The notes under the pieces: model-generated
Told to the model about the DNA's origin: nothing
The model's input: the letters and a program-made list of their open reading frames with translations, nothing else
The model's database searches: none
Shown here: positions 25,788-33,440 of the stretch, piece by piece
How positions within the stretch are numbered: the first letter of the stretch is position 1
Layout of the letters: each line of letters starts with the position of its first letter
Made by a program: the position numbers and the translations under genes
NCBI GenBank assembly: GCA_963975425.1
Contig: CAXBGS010000003.1
Coordinates: 806,001 to 870,000 of the forward strand
DNA from: CAXBGS01 sp963975425
GTDB lineage: Bacteria; Planctomycetota; Planctomycetia; Pirellulales; Pirellulaceae
DNA length: 64,000 nucleotides
Direction of reading: 5' to 3'

Positions 25788-27320
25788 ATGCATTGCCCTT
25801 CTGTCAACACGTTCAACGAACTCGCTCGCGACCACGATTTCGTTCCCGTTTATCGTCGGCTGCTTAGCGACACTTTGACACCGGTGACGGCATTCCGACT
25901 GTTGGACGACGGCGGGCCGGCGTGCTTGTTCGAAAGTGTGATCGGCGGGGAAAAGGTCGGCCGGTACAGTTTCTTGGCGGCACGACCTGCGGGGCGGTTC
26001 AGCGCCAAGGGCCAAGACATCACGATCACGCAGCGGGGCGACAATGCGGTCGAGCAGCGGACGGCCAAAGATCCGCTCGATGCGTTTCGTGAACACTTTC
26101 ATTATCGCGTCGCCCAGATCAACGGGCTGCCGCCGTTTGTCGGTGGTGCAATCGGCTATGCCGGCTACGACGTCGTGCGATACGTCGAACACCTGCCCGA
26201 CGCACCCCAAGACGACCGCGACTTGCCCGATTTGGATTTTTCTTTCTATCACACCCTGTGCGTTTTCGATCACGTCGAAAAAACGATCACGGTCGTGTCG
26301 CTTGCCGACTGCCGCGAAGGCAAAACACCCGAGCAGATCAAGCAAGCGTACGAGCACGCGAGGCAGGAGGTCGACGACACGATCGCGAGACTCTCTCGCT
26401 CGGCCGTCGGCGTCACCGATGCATTGGTGCCCGATGAATGGAATCCCGAGGAGTGGGCCAAGCAATCCGATCAACCGTTGCCCGTTGAATCAAATTTTAC
26501 CCGCGAGTCGTTTTGCCAAGCCGTCCGCGACTGTGTCGAATACATTCGCGCCGGTGACATTTTCCAAGTGGTGCCGAGTCAGCGACTGTCCGTCAAGACA
26601 GACGCCGATGCGATGGAAATCTATCGATCGTTGCGGGTGGTCAATCCCAGCCCCTTTATGTTCTATGTCCGCACGCCGGAATGTGAACTGGTGGGTTGTT
26701 CGCCCGAGATCATGTGTCGTGTTGCGGACCGTGTCGTCACGGTCAGACCGCTGGCGGGAACCCGTCGCCGCGGCAAAACCGAAAAAGAAGACAAGGCGCT
26801 CGAGAAAGAACTGCTCGCCGATCCCAAGGAATGCGCCGAGCACGTCATGTTGGTCGACCTGGGGCGTAATGATGTCGGGCGAGTCGCCAAATTCGGAACG
26901 GTGGAATTGACGGAAATCATGATCGTCGAACGCTACAGCCACGTCATGCACATCAGCAGTGAAGTGCAGGGTATGCTGCGCGATGACTTGGATGCCTTTG
27001 ACGCACTGAAGGCATGCTTGCCGGCAGGAACCGTCTCGGGCGCACCGAAGGTTCGCGCGATGGAGGTCATCGATTCAATCGAACCGCATCGCCGCGGTCC
27101 CTATGGAGGCGCGGTCGGCTATATCGATTACCGCGGCAACATGGATACGTGCATTGCCCTGCGAACCATGGTCGTGAAAGACAGCATTGTCTACGTTCAA
27201 GCCGGCTGCGGTGTCGTCGCCGACAGTGATCCCGACGCCGAGTACGAAGAAACGCTGAACAAAGCCAAAGCGTTGATCGCCGCGATCGAGTTGACCGAAA
27301 AAAGGCTCCGCAACGCGTAA
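25788..27320 (+). CDS. trpE: Anthranilate synthase component I
   Basis: 510 residues from the ATG at 25788 (TTG at 25764 is less likely). Converts chorismate and ammonia/glutamine to anthranilate, the first step of tryptophan synthesis, with a TrpG amidotransferase that is not in this window. N-terminal domain has the tryptophan-feedback segment (CLFESV, equivalent of the LLES motif). The chorismate-binding domain has PLAGTRRRGKT, ELLADPKECAEH, LVDLGRNDVGR and the C-terminal SGAPKVRAMEVI and GGAVGYIDYRG. Length and the feedback motif favour TrpE over PabB. Stands alone, not in a trp operon. Confidence 0.94.
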   Translation: MHCPSVNTFNELARDHDFVPVYRRLLSDTLTPVTAFRLLDDGGPACLFESVIGGEKVGRYSFLAARPAGRFSAKGQDITITQRGDNAVEQRTAKDPLDAFREHFHYRVAQINGLPPFVGGAIGYAGYDVVRYVEHLPDAPQDDRDLPDLDFSFYHTLCVFDHVEKTITVVSLADCREGKTPEQIKQAYEHARQEVDDTIARLSRSAVGVTDALVPDEWNPEEWAKQSDQPLPVESNFTRESFCQAVRDCVEYIRAGDIFQVVPSQRLSVKTDADAMEIYRSLRVVNPSPFMFYVRTPECELVGCSPEIMCRVADRVVTVRPLAGTRRRGKTEKEDKALEKELLADPKECAEHVMLVDLGRNDVGRVAKFGTVELTEIMIVERYSHVMHISSEVQGMLRDDLDAFDALKACLPAGTVSGAPKVRAMEVIDSIEPHRRGPYGGAVGYIDYRGNMDTCIALRTMVVKDSIVYVQAGCGVVADSDPDAEYEETLNKAKALIAAIELTEKRLRNA

Positions 27321-27350
27321 CGACGTTCACTTGGCGAGCGGTTTTAACAT

Positions 27351-27386
27351 TGCACAACGTCTCGCGGACAAACGAGACGATGTGCA
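27351..27386. terminator. Strong hairpin between convergent trpE and TIGR03545-like genes
   Basis: TGCACA-A-CGTCTCG (27351-27364) pairs with CGAGACG-A-TGTGCA (27373-27386): 13 pairs with one A-A mismatch and an 8-base loop. It starts 31 bases after the trpE stop and lies 65 bases beyond the end of the opposing gene, which suits a bidirectional terminator. No U-tract on either side. Confidence 0.5.
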
Positions 27387-27450
27387 TTGGATTCACGCCA
27401 ACAGCTAAGCGCGGCAACATCGCGACGACCGATCGTAAGCCAACGTCGGC

Positions 27451-29199
27451 TTATCGCAAGCGACCCTGAATGGCGGATCGCAATTTCCCGAGGTACGCGT
27501 CTTGTTGGCCGACCTGTTGCAAGACCCGTTCGCTCAGTTCCGCAATGGACTTGTCGGCACTTGCCAACAATGACCGCGTTTCTGATTGCTGCTTGCCCAG
27601 CCACTCTCGCAGCTCGAGCGTTTGCTGCAGGTGCGCTTTTTCGATATTGGCAATCATCTTGGCCTTGGTCGCCTGGGTTTGTCCGACGATCGCATCGTTA
27701 GCGGCGCGGTGCAAAATCTGGCCAAGGTTTGTGTTCAGACGCAGATCCATGTCCTTCCAAGTCCCATCAAACCTCGCATCAATTTCGATTTGATTGACCG
27801 CCGCCAGACTCTGCGTCAACGAGACTGCCGCGGGTGTCTTGGCGTACCGTGGATCGACGTCCAAGTTCATCTTCAAACCGGTTTGCTTGCTGACCAAGTG
27901 GCCTTCGATTTGTTTGCCTTCGGTTCGGACCTGAACCCAAAGCTCACGTTGGCCGCCGGTCACCGACAATCCCGCATCACGATCGCCAAGCTGAATCGGC
28001 TTGGCGTCGGATTGCGGCCAGTGCACCGTCAACAGGTCCACATCGGCGCCACCGCGCCGGTCCTTGACGAACTCGACTTGAACGACTTCGTTGCCGTCCA
28101 GTCGCACACGCGCTTTGGCCGGTTGGTCCAACAATTCGGGATCCGGTGTCAGATTTTCAACGACGCCGGTCATGACGTATGCATTCCCATCGGCTCGCAT
28201 CAGTCCGCTGATTTCGCAGCGACGCACAAGCAATCCGGGCCGGCGACTGTTACCCCAAAGATCGTGGTCGGCACCGCGGACACGAACGCTCTCGGGCGCC
28301 ACCACGGTGTAGTCGGCCAAGGCACGACCGCTGTCCAAGTAACCCTGTAACTTCTCGATTTGATCGCGGACGGCTTTGGCCATCAGGTCGACGCCAAAGT
28401 TGTCTGATTGGGTCAGGTCGCCGGGCACGTACGCGTCAACTTTGGCGATATCGATCCGCTTGGCTTCATCCAACGATCCCAAATCGGCTTGTAATTTTTC
28501 CGGCAAGGCATCGATCTTTTGGCGAACGCTCATCAATTCGTCACGGGCGACTTTCGCTTGATCAAGGGTGCGCGCCAGAACCGGCAAATCGCGGAGCGGG
28601 TTTTCGATGTCCCTGGCTTCGTCGCGAATATCGCGAATCAGTTTTTCCAGGTTCTTTGCCTGTACCACGAGTGATTCGTATTCACTTTCCCAGCGATCGC
28701 GAATTTGTTTGCTGCGGCGTACCGTTTCCAGATCCTCGACAACCTGTTCGGCTTGGTCGCCGATCTGGCCGGCGGCGGTCCCCAGCAGTTTGCTGATCAT
28801 CGACGAATCGCCGGAAGTGTCCTCGGCGGCGACATTTTCATAATGTCCAGACGTCTGACGAGCCGTGTCGATTTCGATTCCCGTGATGCGTCCGTCGCGG
28901 GCGACCCAGCGCCGCTGAAGCAATGCATCCCCATCGATGACCAAGTCGATGGTGTCAGCGTGAAAAGCGTCGCGCATTGCTTTGTCCGCACGCGGATCGG
29001 CAATGTTGACATCGGCAAAGTGGATGCGTGGCGGAAAAAACCCGATGCTCGATTGATCGATTTCGACCTTCGCACCGGTGGCCTGTTCCATGACACGCAC
29101 GGTGACATACTTTGCGACGGGACCCAGTCCCCAGCGCAGCAGTACCAGCACACCGGCAATGATGATCAGTCGTGTGAAGACAAAGCGCCAGCGGATCAT
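27451..29199 (-). CDS. Membrane-anchored conserved protein, TIGR03545-like
   Basis: 582 residues. One N-terminal transmembrane segment (residues 8-22, TRLIIIAGVLVLLRW), then a large extracytoplasmic part. The part after the helix (VEIDQSSIGFFPPRIHFADVNIADPRA) resembles AsmA/DUF748-type lipid-transfer-like beta domains. A helical, charged middle (residues about 130-280, likely coiled coil) and a beta-rich C-terminal half ending in another helical stretch follow. It pairs with the next gene, with a 4-base overlap of stop and start. I recall the TIGR03545/TIGR03546 families as genomic neighbours of unknown function; that assignment is from memory and should be checked. Confidence 0.75.
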   Translation of the reverse strand: MIRWRFVFTRLIIIAGVLVLLRWGLGPVAKYVTVRVMEQATGAKVEIDQSSIGFFPPRIHFADVNIADPRADKAMRDAFHADTIDLVIDGDALLQRRWVARDGRITGIEIDTARQTSGHYENVAAEDTSGDSSMISKLLGTAAGQIGDQAEQVVEDLETVRRSKQIRDRWESEYESLVVQAKNLEKLIRDIRDEARDIENPLRDLPVLARTLDQAKVARDELMSVRQKIDALPEKLQADLGSLDEAKRIDIAKVDAYVPGDLTQSDNFGVDLMAKAVRDQIEKLQGYLDSGRALADYTVVAPESVRVRGADHDLWGNSRRPGLLVRRCEISGLMRADGNAYVMTGVVENLTPDPELLDQPAKARVRLDGNEVVQVEFVKDRRGGADVDLLTVHWPQSDAKPIQLGDRDAGLSVTGGQRELWVQVRTEGKQIEGHLVSKQTGLKMNLDVDPRYAKTPAAVSLTQSLAAVNQIEIDARFDGTWKDMDLRLNTNLGQILHRAANDAIVGQTQATKAKMIANIEKAHLQQTLELREWLGKQQSETRSLLASADKSIAELSERVLQQVGQQDAYLGKLRSAIQGRLR

Positions 29200-30065
29200 G
29201 CCGTTTTCCTTGATTGCGAGTCGCGCAGTTGACGAAGCAGGTAATTCAGAGCCTCGTCCATGGGTTGGTCGTCCGATGACGCTAGGTCGCCGGGCGATCC
29301 GGTTGCGTTTGAATCTTCTTGAGCCGATCGAACGTCTTTCAATCGAATGACATCGATTCTGGTTTCGACCGACACTTGATCGCCCGATACTTGTTCGCCC
29401 AATACTTGTTCGCCCGAACGCGCGGCAGTCGCAGGGTCCGATACGGATGTGTCGCTTTCGATTTCGCGAAAGTCGGGCGTCTCGTCGGTCGTTGTGGGAA
29501 CCGAGCGGTGTGGACGGATGATTTGTTGGTGCCCTTGATCGACGACCACCACCCGATGGGCGTCGTCAGCGACTTTTGCTCTTTTTGCGTCTTGCTGGGC
29601 CGCTTGCTCAGTCGCCGGCCCATCCAAGTCGTCCTTCGGTGCGAGGAAGCGAAAGAACGGATAGGTCACCACAAACGCGGGGATCAAAGCCACAACGCCG
29701 ATCAAAAAACTGCCCATGACGACGGTGTTGTTCAGGTCGGTCCAGGGCATCAGCGGCATTTGCCAAGCCGATGCGGCATAGGTTTGCGTGTCGGGGTGCG
29801 ACAGCACAAAGTCGCCGACTTGATGTGAGTAGGGATCCAGCTTGGTTGCGGCAAAGCTGATTCCGATCGCCGTCAGTCCAGCCATCGCATGATTGACCTT
29901 CAGCGTCAAAACGACGACCAACACCGCCAAGGCGAGCAAGTTTCCGTGCGGAATGATGCCTAGCAACAGACCAAACGCGACGGCCCAGGCCAACTGGTGA
30001 GGATGCTTGCGTCCGGCAACCGCTTTACGGATGCTGCTAAGCAGTTTCATGAAGAAAATTAGCAT
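29196..30065 (-). CDS. Conserved inner-membrane protein, TIGR03546-like (DUF2062-related)
   Basis: 289 residues. N-terminal SIRKAVAGRKHPHQLAWAVA followed by three to four membrane helices (GLLLGIIPHGNLLALAVLVV; GLTAIGISFAATKL; TVVMGSFLIGVVALIPAFVV), the pattern of DUF2062-like proteins. Residues about 150-289 are a soluble, low-complexity tail containing a pentapeptide repeat (GEQVL, GEQVS, GDQVS) from a 15-bp tandem duplication. The start at 30065 has a good GGAGG nine bases upstream. Forms a two-gene operon with the following large membrane-anchored protein. Function unknown. Confidence 0.78.
   Translation of the reverse strand: MLIFFMKLLSSIRKAVAGRKHPHQLAWAVAFGLLLGIIPHGNLLALAVLVVVLTLKVNHAMAGLTAIGISFAATKLDPYSHQVGDFVLSHPDTQTYAASAWQMPLMPWTDLNNTVVMGSFLIGVVALIPAFVVTYPFFRFLAPKDDLDGPATEQAAQQDAKRAKVADDAHRVVVVDQGHQQIIRPHRSVPTTTDETPDFREIESDTSVSDPATAARSGEQVLGEQVSGDQVSVETRIDVIRLKDVRSAQEDSNATGSPGDLASSDDQPMDEALNYLLRQLRDSQSRKTA
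29371..29415. repeat. In-frame tandem repeat, 15 bp x 3
   Basis: GACACTTGATCGCCC, GATACTTGTTCGCCC and AATACTTGTTCGCCC at 29371, 29386 and 29401. On the minus strand it encodes the pentapeptide repeat GEQVx/GDQVS in the soluble tail of the TIGR03546-like protein. Confidence 0.9.
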
Positions 30066-30497
30066 GATGGCGCGCCTCCGTGCGCACGAATCGTCCCGGA
30101 ATGTGGGAACCTACTAACGGTTGTATCGGCCCGTTTTATCGTCAAGGTTTACCCAGATATTCAATTCAGGCCGCAATTCTTGACTGACCCGACACGCGGG
30201 CGGTGGGACCGAACCGGGTATTTACCAACCCCCGGAACCTCGCGTCATTGGCGAATTGTGAAATAATCAGCAAAATCTGGGTCTGGATTGACCAGACGTG
30301 TCACCGCAATCGCGAAACTTTCAAAGGGTCAACCACCACGAGTGCAAGACAGATCACCGATCCCGGCACAGATCGCTGATCTCGAGACTGCTTAGGGATC
30401 CCTGATCCATCGAACCGCGGAGGCCTTGCCAGGCTTTGTTCCGCTCGCAATTTCGCATCACCAGCAAACACGCTGGACTCGATTCAACGGACTGGAC
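30066..30497. other. Divergent intergenic region upstream of the repair operon
   Basis: 432 bases, or 360 if the repair operon starts at the TTG at 30426. A perfect GTCTGG-ATTGA-CCAGAC inverted repeat lies at 30281-30297. A weakly repeated ACAGATCxCxGATC segment is near 30340-30380. Promoters for both flanking operons should be here; no gene is supported. Confidence 0.45.
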
Positions 30498-33440
30498 GTG
30501 AAACAAGACGTACAACACTGTGAAACTGTTTTCCTCGGTTGGGACTCACCGCTGCTGCCGGGCGTCGCCAAGGAACTGCGCACGCGATTCGCATCCGGCG
30601 GCCGATTCGACCTCAGCGGTTTCGTCTGCGTCTTGCCGTCGGGCCGAGGTACCGATCGCTTGCGGCGTTTGATTGAATGGGAATCCGAAGAATACGATTT
30701 GCAATTGAGTCTGCCCGACGTGATCACCGTCGGTCAATTGGCCAGCCGTTTGCATGAGCCCTCATCGCCGGTGGCATTGGATTTTGAACAGACGTTGGCG
30801 TGGGCCCATGTCTTGATGGCCAAACATCCTGATGACCTGCAACCGCTGGTCACCAGTCTGCCGTCCTCGGATTCCGTGACACCCTGGTTGGAACTTGCCG
30901 GCACGATACGCCGGCTGCACACGGAACTCGCATCCAACGGGCTGACATTCGACGAAGTGGCCGCGGCGACAGAATCTGAAAACGAACGAAATCGATGGAC
31001 ACTGCTAAGCGATCTGTTCGCGGGATATCTTGATGCGTTGCAAGACGCCGGACTGGTTGACCCGTATTGGTCTCGCCGCGAAGCGGTCCAATCGCGTCAA
31101 TGCAAGAGCCCACAGCGAATCATCCTCGTCGGGACAACTGACCTGAATGAGGCGTTAATCGCCATGCTGCGAGGTTTAAACGAAGGACAACGAGCAAACG
31201 AACAGGCACCGACGATCGCCTTCATTGCGGCACCGCCATCGGAAGCATTTCGTTTTGACGAATTCGGAAACGTCCAGACACAGACCTGGTTGGACTACGA
31301 GTTATCGATCGACGACCGGCAACTGATTCCCGCTGCGGATGTCACCGATCAGGCCGAAGCAGTTGCCGAGACCATCGCCGACTACGCGAATCGATTCAGC
31401 GCCGATCAAGTCACCATTGGTGTCACCGACGAATCGCTGGTTTCGCCGATCGAATTACAGATGCGTGGATGTGGCGTTGCGACGTATCGACACCTCGGCT
31501 GGACAGTGGCTGAAACCGCGGTCGGCCGACTCTTTCAATTATCGGCGAATTATCTGCAGCGTCGCAGTTGGCAATCGCTTGCCGCCTTGGTGCGTCACGC
31601 CGACGTGCATGCGTTTATCACAAGACAACTGGCCCCATCGGTCGCAAAGCTCCAGCAAGCTTCTGGCAAATCGGCCAAGGGACCGCGAGAGGCGGACTGG
31701 CTGGTCCAGCTCGATCAGATGCTTAGCTCTCATTTCCCATTGCGTGTGACCGATAAGCTGCCGCCGATAGCGCAACAGCATTATCCGCTCGCTGTCGAAG
31801 TGGCAACCGTTGTGGAAGGTTGGCTTGCGCCGCTGATGGGATCTGCAAAGACGGGCAAACAAGCGATACAGCCGGTCGCGAAATGGAGTGTTGCGATTGA
31901 TCAGTGGTTGGTCGGTCTGTATGGCGCAGACGAAAACGTCGCGGATTCCGCCGATGGGCAAGGCTCACGCACTTCGCTCGCGGTCGAGGCGGCTCGGCGA
32001 ATGATCGATCGCTTCACGACGCTGAATCAAAAGCTGGATGTTCCGGTCAGTGGCCCGGGCGCGTTGGAAATGATCGCCGGCCGCCTGGCTGAGCTGCGGG
32101 TGACCGAAACGGCGCAACCGGACGACGTTGAGATACTGGGATGGCTGGATTTGGCGTTGGATGACGCGCCCGCATTAGCCATCGTGGGAATGAATCACCC
32201 ATTCGTGCCAGCGGCCGTGACCAGTGATCCGTTCTTACCCGGTTCGCTGCGAACGCGACTACGGATGGCGGACAACGAACGTCGATACGCACGCGATGTC
32301 TATGCACTGCATTTGATGCTCTCTAGCCGGCCGGCGGTACGGTTGATTGTCGGGCGCACTGGTGCGGACGGTTCGCCGACACCGCCAAGCCGGTTACTGG
32401 CCGCAGCATCGCTGGAAGATTCCGCGCGCCGTATTCGCAACCTGTTCGAAGTGCGGCGGGAAGCGGTTTCGGTAAAACATCGCTGGGACGATGGGCCGGC
32501 AGCAACACGGCTGCCGATCCCCACCTTGCCAATCGATGAACACGAAGTCACGACCATGAGCGTGACGGCGTTTCGCGATTACCTGGCGTGTCCCTATCGG
32601 TTTTACTTGCGTCATGTATTAAAGATGAGACCGCTGGATGATTCGACCAGCGAATTGGCGGCCAACCAGTTCGGTGATCTCGTCCATGGCGCCCTGGAAA
32701 ACTTTGGCGATTCGCCCGACAAGGACGAAACCGAACCGTCAAAGATCGAAGCCGCCATGATCGAGCACCTGCACGCGTATGCCAAGGAGAACTATGGCGA
32801 CGCGACCGCGATGGCTGTCAAGTTGCAGGTAAAACAGGCTGAACTGAGATTGAAAGTCGTCGCCCAGCGTCAGGCCGATCGGATCGCCGAAGGCTGGGAA
32901 ATTCGCATGACCGAAGCCAGCGTGTCGGAAAAAGCGACTCACCAAAGCGACGCTGCCATCGTTCACGTCGATGGCAAGCCGATGGGATTGCGAGGTCGTT
33001 TTGACCGAATCGACTACCATCGGCAAACCGGGCGCTGGGCCATCCTTGACTACAAGACGCACGGACATAAGCCGGAAAAAAAGCACCTCAAGGGAAAAGG
33101 CACCGATGCCAAGTGGATCGATCTGCAGCTGCCGCTGTACCGCATGATGATTCCATTTTTGCGAATCGACGCTTCACCGACCGATGTACAGCTGGGATAT
33201 TTCAACATCAGCGAGAAGGACGCCGAGACAAAAATCAACATTGCCGATTTCGACGAGTCGTTGATGAAACAAGCCGAACGGCTTATCCATGATTGCATAC
33301 GTGGCATCTGGAATGCGCAGTTCGAACCGACCGAAGACCGCGTCCCCTTTGACGATTACGAAATGATTCTACAAACGGGTGTGACACAATCACTGTTGGA
33401 CATTGCGGCGCGTGAAACGGAAACGGAGGCCGCACAATGA
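30498..33440 (+). CDS. addB: AddB-like helicase-nuclease subunit (PD-(D/E)XK nuclease)
   Basis: 980 residues from the GTG at 30498, which places the first beta strand (ETVFLGWDSPLLP) near the N-terminus. A TTG at 30426 with GGAGG just before it is the alternative. The N-terminal part is an inactive UvrD-like helicase fold. The C-terminal nuclease has YLACPYRFYLRHVL (about residue 695-710, including the Cys that can ligate an iron-sulfur cluster in AddB) and the catalytic GRFDRIDYH and LDYKTH motifs (about 833-855). Processes double-strand DNA ends for RecA loading together with AddA, whose start overlaps this stop (ATGA). Confidence 0.88.
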   Translation: MKQDVQHCETVFLGWDSPLLPGVAKELRTRFASGGRFDLSGFVCVLPSGRGTDRLRRLIEWESEEYDLQLSLPDVITVGQLASRLHEPSSPVALDFEQTLAWAHVLMAKHPDDLQPLVTSLPSSDSVTPWLELAGTIRRLHTELASNGLTFDEVAAATESENERNRWTLLSDLFAGYLDALQDAGLVDPYWSRREAVQSRQCKSPQRIILVGTTDLNEALIAMLRGLNEGQRANEQAPTIAFIAAPPSEAFRFDEFGNVQTQTWLDYELSIDDRQLIPAADVTDQAEAVAETIADYANRFSADQVTIGVTDESLVSPIELQMRGCGVATYRHLGWTVAETAVGRLFQLSANYLQRRSWQSLAALVRHADVHAFITRQLAPSVAKLQQASGKSAKGPREADWLVQLDQMLSSHFPLRVTDKLPPIAQQHYPLAVEVATVVEGWLAPLMGSAKTGKQAIQPVAKWSVAIDQWLVGLYGADENVADSADGQGSRTSLAVEAARRMIDRFTTLNQKLDVPVSGPGALEMIAGRLAELRVTETAQPDDVEILGWLDLALDDAPALAIVGMNHPFVPAAVTSDPFLPGSLRTRLRMADNERRYARDVYALHLMLSSRPAVRLIVGRTGADGSPTPPSRLLAAASLEDSARRIRNLFEVRREAVSVKHRWDDGPAATRLPIPTLPIDEHEVTTMSVTAFRDYLACPYRFYLRHVLKMRPLDDSTSELAANQFGDLVHGALENFGDSPDKDETEPSKIEAAMIEHLHAYAKENYGDATAMAVKLQVKQAELRLKVVAQRQADRIAEGWEIRMTEASVSEKATHQSDAAIVHVDGKPMGLRGRFDRIDYHRQTGRWAILDYKTHGHKPEKKHLKGKGTDAKWIDLQLPLYRMMIPFLRIDASPTDVQLGYFNISEKDAETKINIADFDESLMKQAERLIHDCIRGIWNAQFEPTEDRVPFDDYEMILQTGVTQSLLDIAARETETEAAQ

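Noticed and set aside
27451..30065. AsmA family assignment as a firm call
   Set aside because: Resemblance is by pattern only; kept as an inference under the TIGR03545/TIGR03546-like label.
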